From an uncultured Pleomorphomonas sp. (GTDB lineage Bacteria > Pseudomonadota > Alphaproteobacteria > Rhizobiales > Pleomorphomonadaceae): DNA of 64,000 bases. The position numbers and the translations under genes were made by a program. Under the pieces are notes generated by a model. It did no database searches and was not told the origin of the DNA. It was given only the letters and a program-made list of their open reading frames with translations. Shown one piece after another: positions 44,613 through 52,249 of the stretch (position 1 is its first letter; each line of letters opens with the position of its first letter). The stretch is from positions 1 to 64,000 of the forward strand of contig CALMMQ010000002.1 of assembly GCA_937868725.1 (NCBI GenBank). Reading direction: 5' to 3'.

Positions 44613-45482
44613 ATGATCGCCCTCTCTCCCGCCGCCACCGGTCCGCGCATCGGCCTTGCCCTCGGCGGCGGCGGCGCGCGCGGCCTGTCGCACATCCACG
44701 TGCTTGAAGCGCTCGACGATCTCGGCCTCAGGCCGGCGGCCATCGCCGGCACGTCGATCGGCGCCATCTTCGGCGCAGCAGCCGCCGCCGGGCTGTCCGG
44801 TCACGAGGTCCGGGAGCTGTCGCTCGCCGCCCTCGGCCGGCCGGGCGATGTCTGGGGCCGCCTGTGGAACCTCAGGCCGCGCTCGTTCTCCGACCTCGTC
44901 GGCGGCATCCCGCTGTTCGATCCCGAGGCGGTGCTGCGCGAGTTCCTGCCGCCGGAGGTGCCGGACGACTTCGCCGACCTCGCCGTGCCGTTCGCCGCCG
45001 TCGCGACGGACTTCTACGGCGTCGCCGAGATCGAGATCACGGCGGGCACGCTGCGCACGGCGATTGCCGCCTCGGTCGCCCTGCCGGTGATCTTCCGGCC
45101 GGTGGAACGCGACGGCATGACGCTGGTCGACGGCGGCATCGTCAACCCGCTGCCCTTCGACAAGCTGCCCGACAACGTCGACATCGTCGTCGCCGTCGAC
45201 GTCATCGGCACGCCGGTGCGGCCGGCCAAGCGCTCGGCCCCCAACGCCAGCGAAGCGCTGTTCGGCGCCAGTCAGGTGCTGATGCATGCGCTGGTGGCCG
45301 AAAAGCTCAAGTCGCGCCAGCCCGACCTGCTGTTCCGGCCGCCGGTCGACCATTTCCGCGTGCTCGACTTCCTCAAGGTCAAGGAAATCCTCAAGGTGAC
45401 GGCGTCGGTGCGCGAGGACGTCAAGCGCCAGCTCGACGCCCTCGTGCGGCGGCAGACGTCAGCGCCGCTGGCGGAAGAATGA
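44613..45482 (+). CDS. Patatin-like phospholipase, RssA-like
   Basis: Serine hydrolase of 289 residues. The oxyanion hole GGGGARG is in RIGLALGGGGARGLSHIHVL at residues 13-32, the nucleophile in IAGTSIGAIFGAAAAAG (Gly-x-Ser-x-Gly, about residue 48), and the catalytic Asp in MTLVDGGIVNPLPFDKLPDN (about 170). This is the bacterial RssA/YchK type, probably acting on lipids at the inner face of the membrane. ATG 44613 follows GAGGA. The 3' end overlaps convergent tadA by 24 bases. No genes give a substrate hint. Confidence 0.93.
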   Translation: MIALSPAATGPRIGLALGGGGARGLSHIHVLEALDDLGLRPAAIAGTSIGAIFGAAAAAGLSGHEVRELSLAALGRPGDVWGRLWNLRPRSFSDLVGGIPLFDPEAVLREFLPPEVPDDFADLAVPFAAVATDFYGVAEIEITAGTLRTAIAASVALPVIFRPVERDGMTLVDGGIVNPLPFDKLPDNVDIVVAVDVIGTPVRPAKRSAPNASEALFGASQVLMHALVAEKLKSRQPDLLFRPPVDHFRVLDFLKVKEILKVTASVREDVKRQLDALVRRQTSAPLAEE

Positions 45483-45917
45483 CATCAGGAGGTCGGCGGC
45501 CTCGCACTCGCCGATGCCGGAATAGACCTCCGGCGCATGATGACAGCCGCTCGAGGCGAAGAAGCGGACGTTGTGCTCCACCGCGCCGCCCTTGGCATCG
45601 GCGGCGCCATAATAGAGCCGGCGCAGGCGGGCGAACGAGATGGCGCCGGCACACATAGCGCAGGGTTCGAGGCTGACGTAGAGATCGCAATCGACGAGCC
45701 GTTCCGAACCGATAGCCGCCGCCGCCGCCCGGATGGCCAGCACTTCGGCGTGGGCCGTGGGATCGGAAAGCTCAAGCGTGCGGTTGCCGGCGCGGGCCAG
45801 AACGACGCCGTCGCGAACCACCACGGCGCCCACCGGCACCTCGCCGCGCGCCGCCGCCGCCCGCGCTTCGGCGAGCGCGCTGTTCATAAAGCTGCCGTTG
45901 GCCTGCCGACCGTCCAT
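45459..45917 (-). CDS. tadA: tRNA-specific adenosine deaminase
   Basis: Converts wobble adenosine 34 of tRNA-Arg(ACG) to inosine. It has 152 residues with the zinc deaminase motifs: the His/Glu in SDPTAHAEVLAIRAAAAA and the two Cys in VSLEPCAMCAGAISFARL. ATG 45917 gives MDGRQANGSFMNSALAEARA; an internal ATG at 45887 is the alternative. It overlaps the patatin stop by 24 bases. Its 5' end is only 45 bases from rluB on the opposite strand, so they share a compact divergent promoter (a GATAAT box lies at about 45947). Confidence 0.95.
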   Translation of the reverse strand: MDGRQANGSFMNSALAEARAAAARGEVPVGAVVVRDGVVLARAGNRTLELSDPTAHAEVLAIRAAAAAIGSERLVDCDLYVSLEPCAMCAGAISFARLRRLYYGAADAKGGAVEHNVRFFASSGCHHAPEVYSGIGECEAADLLMSFFRQRR

Positions 45918-45961
45918 CGATGCCGTTTCCGTATATGGAAATCCCTGATAATAGGCTTGCC

Positions 45962-47314
45962 ATGAAAAAGACAACCCCATCCCCGCAAGAGCCGTCGGCC
46001 GACCGCATTGCCAAGGTAATCGCCCGCGCCGGTCTGTGCTCGCGCCGCGACGCCGAAGCCTGGATCGCCGAAGGCCGCGTCAAGCTCAACGGCAAAGAGC
46101 TCACCTCGCCGGCGATTACCGTCGGCCCCGAGGACATCATCGAGGTTGACGGTCAGCCGCTGCCCAGCCGCGAGCGCACGCGCCTGTGGCTGTTCCACAA
46201 GCCCAAGGGCACGGTTACCACCACCTTCGACCCCGAAGGGCGGCAGACGGTGTTCGAGGTGCTGCCCGACGATCTGCCGCGCGTCATGACCATCGGCCGG
46301 CTCGACATCAACACCGAAGGCCTGCTGCTGCTGACCAACGACGGCGGTCTCGCCCGCATTCTCGAACTGCCGACCACCGGCTGGCTGCGCCGCTATCGCG
46401 TGCGCGCCCACGGCGAGATCGACCAGGCCCGTCTCGACGCGCTCAAGGACGGCGTGGCCATCGATGGCATCCTCTATGGCTCGGTGGAAGCGACGCTCGA
46501 CCGCAAGAAGGGCGACAACGTCTGGCTGACGGTCGGTCTCAGGGAAGGCAAGAACCGCGAGGTCAAGACCATCCTCGCCCACCTCGGCCTCGAGGTGAAC
46601 CGGCTGATCCGCGTCTCCTTCGGTCCGTTCCAGCTCGGCGAACTCGCCGTCGGCACCGTGGACGAAGTGCCGCGCCGCGTGCTGCGCGACCAGTTGGGCG
46701 AGCGCCTGGCCACCGAGGCCGGCGCCGACTTCGAATTGCGCGAGGGCGATCGGGCACCGGTACAGCTGACCATGAACCGGGGCGAGCGCGCGCCGGCCGG
46801 CAGGACCGCCAAGGCCGCCGCCGACCGCGCCGACAAGCCGCAGCGCACCGCCGACCGCGGCGGTCCGCGCACCAAAGCGATGGGCGACGTGCCGCCGCGC
46901 CGGCCAACCGGCGAGACCGCGCCATCACGCCGCCACGGCCGCGATTTCGCGCCGACGGGCGAAACACGCCCGCCGCGACAGTCGCGCGACAAGCTGATCC
47001 TCAAGACGGCGGCCGATCCCGCCGCCCGCCGTGGCCGCCTGTCGCGACAGCCGGCCGAGGGCGAGAGCGAGGCTCCGGCCCGCGCCTATCGCACCGGCAA
47101 GTCGTTCGAGGTTGACCGCAAGCCGCGAGAAGGCACGGCCCCGGCGCGGGTTCGCGGCGACCGGCGCCCGACCGAAACGCCCGAGGCGCCAGGTCGTACC
47201 GCCCATGCCAAGCCGGCGGGCAAGCGGCCGCCGTCAGGTGATCGTCCGACCGGTGGCCCCAAGGGTGGCCCGGCCGGCAAGCCGCGAGGTCGCGATGCGG
47301 ATCGTCGCCGGTAA
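45962..47314 (+). CDS. rluB: 23S rRNA pseudouridine synthase RluB-like with long basic tail
   Basis: S4-domain pseudouridine synthase. Residues about 12-70 form the S4 RNA-binding domain (ADRIAKVIARAGLCSRRDAE). The catalytic Asp is in VMTIGRLDINTEGLLLLTND at about residue 118. The catalytic fold continues to about 250 (VGLREGKNREVKTILAHLGL, VNRLIRVSFGPFQLGELAVG). The last ~200 of 450 residues are a low-complexity tail rich in Arg, Pro, Gly, Thr and Lys (RRPTGETAPSRRHGRDFAPT), probably disordered and RNA binding. The start ATG 45962 gives MKKTTPSPQEP; an upstream ATG at 45920 is less likely. It overlaps rsmD by 20 bases. Confidence 0.92.
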   Translation: MKKTTPSPQEPSADRIAKVIARAGLCSRRDAEAWIAEGRVKLNGKELTSPAITVGPEDIIEVDGQPLPSRERTRLWLFHKPKGTVTTTFDPEGRQTVFEVLPDDLPRVMTIGRLDINTEGLLLLTNDGGLARILELPTTGWLRRYRVRAHGEIDQARLDALKDGVAIDGILYGSVEATLDRKKGDNVWLTVGLREGKNREVKTILAHLGLEVNRLIRVSFGPFQLGELAVGTVDEVPRRVLRDQLGERLATEAGADFELREGDRAPVQLTMNRGERAPAGRTAKAAADRADKPQRTADRGGPRTKAMGDVPPRRPTGETAPSRRHGRDFAPTGETRPPRQSRDKLILKTAADPAARRGRLSRQPAEGESEAPARAYRTGKSFEVDRKPREGTAPARVRGDRRPTETPEAPGRTAHAKPAGKRPPSGDRPTGGPKGGPAGKPRGRDADRRR

Positions 47315-47855
47315 GTTCCGCGGCGCCGCCCTCACCGGCCCGACCGATGGCAGTCTGGCCATCCGGCCGACGTCGGACCGGCTGCGCGAGAGCGTCTTCA
47401 ACATTCTCGAACACGCCTTCGACGGCGTGCTTCGGGACGCCCGCGTCATGGACGTTTTCGCTGGCACCGGCGCCCTTGGCCTCGAGGCGATGAGTCGCGG
47501 CGCCAAGACCTGCCTATTCGTCGAGGAGGCGGCGGAAGCACGCGGCCTCATCCGCCGCAATCAGGAAGCCCTGGGGCTGATGGGGACCACCCGCATCTTT
47601 CGTCGTGATGCCACCGCCATGGGCTCGATCGGGCCGGCGGAACCCTATGGCCTGATCTTCCTCGATCCGCCCTACGGCAAGGGGCTCGGCGAGCGGGCGC
47701 TCGCCTCGCTGCTCACCGGTGGCTGGCTTGCCGCCAACGCTCTGGTTGTATTCGAGGAAGCGGTCAAGGCCGAGATCGCCTGGCCCGCCGGCATCGAACC
47801 GGTCGACCGCCGGACGTGGGGCGAGACGGCCGTCGCCTTCGCCCGCCGTCTCTGA
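47295..47855 (+). CDS. rsmD: 16S rRNA (guanine(966)-N(2))-methyltransferase
   Basis: SAM-dependent methyltransferase of 186 residues modifying G966 of 16S rRNA. The N-terminus MRIVAGKFRGAALTGPTDGS and RPTSDRLRESVFNILEH are RsmD hallmarks. The SAM motif I is VMDVFAGTGALGLEAMSRGA and the catalytic motif IV is FLDPPYGKGLGERAL (Asp-Pro-Pro-Tyr). The ATG at 47295 lies inside the 3' end of rluB, so the two rRNA modification genes are coupled. It is followed by a stretch of nested inverted repeats. Confidence 0.96.
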   Translation: MRIVAGKFRGAALTGPTDGSLAIRPTSDRLRESVFNILEHAFDGVLRDARVMDVFAGTGALGLEAMSRGAKTCLFVEEAAEARGLIRRNQEALGLMGTTRIFRRDATAMGSIGPAEPYGLIFLDPPYGKGLGERALASLLTGGWLAANALVVFEEAVKAEIAWPAGIEPVDRRTWGETAVAFARRL

Positions 47856-47856
47856 G

Positions 47857-47965
47857 CCTTCGGCGTTCAGGATCCGTATCGCTTCGTATGACTCCGCTGC
47901 TACGCGGGCCTGCTACGGATTTTCAATTGGCCGAAGGAACGAGTCGGACGGCGCTTTCGCCGTCC
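47857..47965 (+). promoter_or_regulatory. Nested inverted repeats and hairpin downstream of rsmD
   Basis: Outer arms CCTTCGGC (47857-47864) and GCCGAAGG (47930-47937) enclose inner arms ATCCGTA (47872-47878) and TACGGAT (47914-47920). Immediately after lies a perfect hairpin, GGACGGCG (47946-47953), loop CTTT, CGCCGTCC (47958-47965), followed by AATGTTGTATT. The last hairpin could terminate rsmD transcription; the larger nested structure could be a structured RNA or a repeat unit. Copy number elsewhere in the genome would tell which. Confidence 0.45.
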
Positions 47966-48465
47966 AATGTTGTATTGCCCGGAACAGGCCCTACGGTTTA
48001 GTGCCTACGTCGACTGGGGCGATAACCGCCGATCGGAAATGCACGGGAAATTTGCTCTGTTTTTCGCTGAAATGCGCCATGTACATAGCGCATGGCAGCT
48101 ATTCTGAGCACGTTTTGTTCTTGCACTGCGAGCAAGTCGCAGAACCGGTCGTACGGTCTTACAACGATTGATCCACTTCCGCTGCGTGGGTATTGTCCCG
48201 GCCAGGAACGCTGATCCGGCCCTTCGGGTTCCGGGTGTCGGGCGTTGGGTGCAACTTGAAAAGATCCCTGCCCTTGCTGCCGGGTTCCCGCGTTGATGCC
48301 GATCGGGCATCGAAGCGACCCCTTCAGTTCAGGGCATGTCTGATCCGGTCGCTTCCTGCTTCCGGCGGCGAGCCTTAGAGATCCCTACCGTCACTCCCCC
48401 CCTTACCTCCCTCCTCCAGCTCGAGGATCGGACCAGGGCGAGACACGGTCACTGGAGAAGCTGTG
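47966..48465 (+). other. Long upstream region of pckG
   Basis: Five hundred bases without a credible gene, AT-richer than the flanks around 48040-48130. Dyads seen include CTGCGA-GCAAG-TCGCAG (48126-48142) and CCATG/CATGG around 48074-48094. It probably holds the pckG promoter and 5' UTR. A 101-residue minus-strand frame (48005-48310) lacks a ribosome binding site and family resemblance. Confidence 0.4.
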
Positions 48466-50283
48466 ATGACTGAAGCCCCGACCAAGAATGCCAAGCTGAT
48501 CGCCTGGGTTGAAGAGGTTGCCAAGCTGACGACGCCGGACAAGATCTACTGGTGCGACGGCTCGCAGGAAGAATACGATCGCCTCTGCCAGGAACTGGTC
48601 GACGGCGGCACGTTCACGCGCCTCAACCCGGCCAAGCGCCCGAACAGCTTCCTCGCCCGTTCGAACCCGTCGGACGTCGCCCGCGTCGAGAGCCGTACCT
48701 ACATCTGCTCGAAGACCAAGGACGAAGCCGGCCCGACCAACAACTGGGCTGATCCCACCGAGATGCGCGGCACCCTCAACGGCCTCTACAAGGGCTGCAT
48801 GAAGGGCCGTACGATGTACGTCATCCCCTTCTCCATGGGTCCGCTCGGTTCTGACATCGCCCAGATCGGCGTTGAACTCTCCGACAGCGCCTACGTCGCC
48901 GTCCACATGAAGATCATGACCCGTATGGGCAAGAAGGTCCTCGACGTGCTCGGCGACAAGGACTTCGTGCATTGCATCCACTCGGTCGGCGCTCCGCTCG
49001 AGCCCGGTCAGAAGGACGTCGCCTGGCCCTGCAGCGACACCAAGTACATCGTCCACTTCCCCGACACCCGCGAGATCATGTCGTATGGCTCGGGTTACGG
49101 TGGCAACGCCCTGCTCGGCAAGAAGTGTCTGGCTCTCCGCATCGCCTCGGTCATGGCCCGCGATGAGGGCTGGCTGGCCGAGCACATGCTCATCCTCGGC
49201 GTCAAGAACCCCAAGGGCGAGAAGTCCTACGTCGCCGCCGCCTTCCCGTCGGCCTGCGGCAAGACCAACTTCGCCATGATCATCCCGCCGAAGGCCTACA
49301 AGGGCTGGGAAGTCACCACCATCGGTGACGACATCGCCTGGATCAAGCCGAACGCCAAGGGCGAACTGCGCGCCATCAACCCCGAGAACGGTCTGTTCGG
49401 CGTTGCCCCCGGCACCAACGAAGTGTCGAACCCGAACGCGCTTGCCACGCTGCGCGCCAACTGCATCTTCACCAACGTCGCCCTGACGGACGACGGTGAC
49501 GTGTGGTGGGAAGGTCTCGACGGCGACAAGCCGGCGCACCTCATCGACTGGACCGGCCAGGACTGGACCCCGGATTGCGGCCGTAACGCTGCCCATCCGA
49601 ACAGCCGCTTCACCGCTCCGGCCAGCCAGGTGCCGTCGATCGACGCCGCTTGGGAAGACCCCGCTGGCGTGCCGATCTCGGCCTTCATCGTCGGCGGCCG
49701 TGTCGCCACCGCCTTCCCGCTGGTGATGCAGTCGTTCTCCTGGAGCCACGGCGTCTATCTCGCCGCCACTATGGGCTCCGAGCAGACCGCTGCCGCCGAA
49801 GGTACCGGCATGCGTCGCGACCCGTTCGCCATGCTGCCGTTCTGCGGCTACAACATGGGCGACTACTGGGCGCACTGGCTCAGCGTCGGCCGCAACCTGC
49901 CGAAGGCCCCGGGCATCTTCCGCGTCAACTGGTTCCGCAAGGACGACAACGGCAAGTTCATCTGGCCGGGCTACGGCGAGAACATGCGCGCCCTCGAATG
50001 GATCGTTGGTCGCGTCAAGGGCGAGGCCGAGGCCGTCGAGTGCCCGTACGGCATGGTGCCGCGTTACGCCGACCTCAACATGGAAGGCCTCGAGTCCTTC
50101 ACCAAGGCCAAGTACGACGCCATCCTCAAGGTCACCAAGACCAAGGCGGTCGCCGAAGCTGAAGACCAGGGCAAGTACTTCGCCCAGTTCGGCGCCCACC
50201 TGCCGAAGGAAGTCGAGCTCGAGCGTCAGCTGTTCGCGGCCCGCATGGAGCGTTCGCCGGAAGTGTGGGAAATCAAGGACTGA
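48466..50283 (+). CDS. pckG: Phosphoenolpyruvate carboxykinase, GTP-type
   Basis: Gluconeogenic conversion of oxaloacetate and GTP to PEP, CO2 and GDP in the cytoplasm. The 605 residues match the GTP-dependent class, which is longer than and unrelated in sequence to the ~535-residue ATP class. The signature P-loop with the catalytic Cys is [20 protein letters not shown] at about residue 265. The metal/nucleotide region is [14 protein letters not shown], with [20 protein letters not shown] and [14 protein letters not shown] as further markers. ATG 48466 has GGAG eight bases upstream; a GTG lies one codon earlier. Codon use is strongly biased, suggesting high expression. It sits at the chvI-chvG locus, where rhizobia normally carry ATP-type pckA. 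Confidence 0.96.
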   Translation: MTEAPTKNAKLIAWVEEVAKLTTPDKIYWCDGSQEEYDRLCQELVDGGTFTRLNPAKRPNSFLARSNPSDVARVESRTYICSKTKDEAGPTNNWADPTEMRGTLNGLYKGCMKGRTMYVIPFSMGPLGSDIAQIGVELSDSAYVAVHMKIMTRMGKKVLDVLGDKDFVHCIHSVGAPLEPGQKDVAWPCSDTKYIVHFPDTREIMSYGSGYGGNALLGKKCLALRIASVMARDEGWLAEHMLILGVKNPKGEKSYVAAAFPSACGKTNFAMIIPPKAYKGWEVTTIGDDIAWIKPNAKGELRAINPENGLFGVAPGTNEVSNPNALATLRANCIFTNVALTDDGDVWWEGLDGDKPAHLIDWTGQDWTPDCGRNAAHPNSRFTAPASQVPSIDAAWEDPAGVPISAFIVGGRVATAFPLVMQSFSWSHGVYLAATMGSEQTAAAEGTGMRRDPFAMLPFCGYNMGDYWAHWLSVGRNLPKAPGIFRVNWFRKDDNGKFIWPGYGENMRALEWIVGRVKGEAEAVECPYGMVPRYADLNMEGLESFTKAKYDAILKVTKTKAVAEAEDQGKYFAQFGAHLPKEVELERQLFAARMERSPEVWEIKD

Positions 50284-50312
50284 GCCATCGGTTCGTGATT
50301 GACTGATTGAGG

Positions 50313-50347
50313 ACGGCCCCGTGGCAACGCGGGGCCGTTCCGTTTTC
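50313..50347 (+). terminator. Rho-independent terminator of pckG
   Basis: Perfect 9-bp GC-rich arms ACGGCCCCG (50313-50321) and CGGGGCCGT (50330-50338) with an 8-base loop, followed by TCCGTTTTC. It lies 30 bases after the pckG stop and 22 bases before the next start, so the small gene downstream is read through the terminator or from its own promoter. Confidence 0.85.
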
Positions 50348-50368
50348 AAGCCGCTGCGGAGATTGACG

Positions 50369-50563
50369 ATGGCCAAGATCAATGCCGACTGGCATCGCGC
50401 CAATCCGATGCCGGCCAACGCCAAGCCGGACCAGCGCCTCGCCTGGCATCTGGCTCACGCCGAAGCCTGCGCCTGCCGCGCCATTCCCGACGGTGTCCGC
50501 AAGCTGATGATCGAGCGCGGCGTCGCCGTGCCCGTGCCGAAGCCGGATGACAGCCAGCGCTGA
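50369..50563 (+). CDS. Small conserved-looking protein of unknown function, 64 residues
   Basis: Soluble protein of 64 residues: MAKINADWHRANPMPANAKP, then QRLAWHLAHAEACACRAIPD, then VRKLMIERGVAVPVPKPDD. It has no signal peptide or membrane helix. A cluster of Trp, two His, and Cys-Ala-Cys-Arg in WHLAHAEACACR could be a metal-binding or redox site. Similar short proteins (ADWHxANxMPxNA, then a WHxxHAxxC block) seem to exist across alphaproteobacteria as hypothetical proteins, but this is from memory. The ATG at 50369 has GGAG seven bases upstream, starting right after the pckG terminator. Confidence 0.7.
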   Translation: MAKINADWHRANPMPANAKPDQRLAWHLAHAEACACRAIPDGVRKLMIERGVAVPVPKPDDSQR

Positions 50564-50571
50564 CGGTCGCG

Positions 50572-51303
50572 TCAGCCGGCGTGCGTGGCGGCAATCAGCG
50601 CCTCGAGTTCGGCCACCAGCAGCTGCGGCGAGGCGAGACGGGCCCGGAATGGCAAGCGCAGCACCACGTCGTTCCTGAGGTCGAGGCCATCGGCATCGAT
50701 GGCCACCGCCCGCCACGGTCCCGGCGCCCGGCCGAGCCGCCGCGTCGCCAAGCCCGACAGATACGCTGCCATGGCATTGTTGAGATGGTCGAGCACGTCG
50801 GCGGAGGCTTCGACGAAGGCCTGGGCGCGAGCGGGCTCGACGATCAGCCGGCTGGCCGGCAGCCGCGAGATGCGGCCGAAGCCGCCAACGAAATGGCCGA
50901 CGTCGAGGACCAGGCGATAGAGGGCGAAATCGGTGAAGGCGGCGTAGTCGACCGCTTCGGGATGGCGGGCGAGGAAGCGCTCCATGGCCGCCGGCCGGCC
51001 AGGATCGTCCTCGTCGAGGCGGACGAACCGGCCACTCAGCGTCAGGCGGGCGCCGGCAAGCGCATCGTCGTCGCCGGCCGTCGGGGCGACCAGCAGCGAG
51101 GCGCGGGCATCGCGGTGGATGTTGGCGGTATGAACGGCAAGGCGCGACAGCAGCGCCAGCGGGGCACCGTCGTGATCGGTGGCCATGGTGACGAGGGTGG
51201 CGAAAGGGGCGCCGTCGGCGTCCAGCGTGGCGAGAGAAGCGGTCGACGCCGATCGCAACAACCGGCGCGCCACCTCCACGGTCTCGATCGAATCTCCGGT
51301 CAT
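50572..51303 (-). CDS. HugZ-like pyridoxamine 5'-phosphate oxidase-fold protein
   Basis: Protein of 243 residues. The N-terminal split-barrel flavin/PNPOx-like domain (residues about 10-145) carries TASLATLDADGAPFATLVTM, LLSRLAVHTANIHRDARASL and DYAAFTDFALYRLVLDVGHF, VGGFGRISRLPASRL. The C-terminal ~90 residues resemble DUF2470 (LDHLNNAMAAYLSGLATRRL, AVAIDADGLDLRNDVVLRLP). HugZ/HutZ proteins of this type bind or degrade heme. There is no haem uptake gene here, so the role is a guess. Its 5' end faces chvI across 222 bases; its 3' end is convergent with the small 64-residue gene (8-base gap). Confidence 0.85.
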   Translation of the reverse strand: MTGDSIETVEVARRLLRSASTASLATLDADGAPFATLVTMATDHDGAPLALLSRLAVHTANIHRDARASLLVAPTAGDDDALAGARLTLSGRFVRLDEDDPGRPAAMERFLARHPEAVDYAAFTDFALYRLVLDVGHFVGGFGRISRLPASRLIVEPARAQAFVEASADVLDHLNNAMAAYLSGLATRRLGRAPGPWRAVAIDADGLDLRNDVVLRLPFRARLASPQLLVAELEALIAATHAG

Positions 51304-51525
51304 GCCACCTCCGGCTTGCCACGTTCAGGCGGAGCGATCATAGCCGGCCGGCCAGCGGCGGACCAGCCGACCGATTAGCCAATTGCCGGGTATCGGCCCC
51401 AATTTCCTTGCTTTTTCTGCATTATCGCCCACATTCCGCTCAACTCGGCGGCAAGAAGATGAAATCAGGGATAGGCTTCACCGACGCGCGCCTATATGAG
51501 TGATTTTGACTTATGGGGACTGGGC

Positions 51526-52230
51526 ATGCCGACCATTGCTCTCGTTGATGACGATCGCAACATTCTGACCTCGGTTTCAATCGCACTCGAAGCCGAAGGC
51601 TATCGCGTCGAGACCTACACCGACGGCGCCTCGGCGCTCGACGGCCTGACGAAGTCGGCTCCCGACCTCGCCATTCTCGACATCAAGATGCCGCGCATGG
51701 ACGGCATGGAGCTCTTGCGCCGGCTGCGCCAGAAGACCGATCTGCCGGTGATCTTTCTCACCTCCAAGGATGACGAGATCGACGAGCTGTTCGGCCTCAA
51801 GATGGGCGCCGACGACTTCATCCACAAGCCGTTCTCGCAGCGCCTCCTGGTCGAGCGCGTCAAGGCGGTGCTGCGCCGCGTGGCGCCGCGCGATGCCGCC
51901 GCCGCCGCCAAGCCGACCGACGCCAACCGCAACATCGAGCGCGGCTTCCTGGTGATGGACCAGGAACGGCACACCTGCACCTGGAAGGGGCAGAACGTCG
52001 TGCTGACCGTCACCGAGTTTCTGATCCTGTTCGCGCTGGCCCAGCGGCCCGGCGTCGTCAAGAGCCGCAACGCGCTGATGGACGCGGCCTATGATGATCA
52101 GGTTTACGTCGACGACCGGACCATCGACAGCCACATCAAGCGGCTGCGCAAGAAGTTCAAGGTCATCGACGACGACTTCGACATGATCGAGACGCTGTAC
52201 GGCGTCGGCTATCGGTTCAGAGAGGTCTGA
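51526..52230 (+). CDS. chvI: Response regulator ChvI, OmpR family
   Basis: DNA-binding response regulator of 234 residues, partner of ChvG. The receiver domain [20 protein letters not shown] carries the phosphoacceptor Asp52 in [18 protein letters not shown]; the lysine is in [19 protein letters not shown] winged-helix OmpR-type domain follows ([36 protein letters not shown]). In rhizobia ChvI/ChvG (ExoS) respond to acidity and periplasmic state and control exopolysaccharide and motility. The ATG at 51526 has GGGGAC just upstream and matches known ChvI N-termini; an in-frame upstream ATG at 51496 would add ten residues. Confidence 0.96.
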   Translation: MPTIALVDDDRNILTSVSIALEAEGYRVETYTDGASALDGLTKSAPDLAILDIKMPRMDGMELLRRLRQKTDLPVIFLTSKDDEIDELFGLKMGADDFIHKPFSQRLLVERVKAVLRRVAPRDAAAAAKPTDANRNIERGFLVMDQERHTCTWKGQNVVLTVTEFLILFALAQRPGVVKSRNALMDAAYDDQVYVDDRTIDSHIKRLRKKFKVIDDDFDMIETLYGVGYRFREV

Positions 52231-52249
52231 CAGCGCGCGGAACGTCGCC

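Noticed and set aside
48005-48310. 101-codon minus-strand ORF upstream of pckG
   Set aside because: No Shine-Dalgarno, no domain, and composition typical of random intergenic translation.
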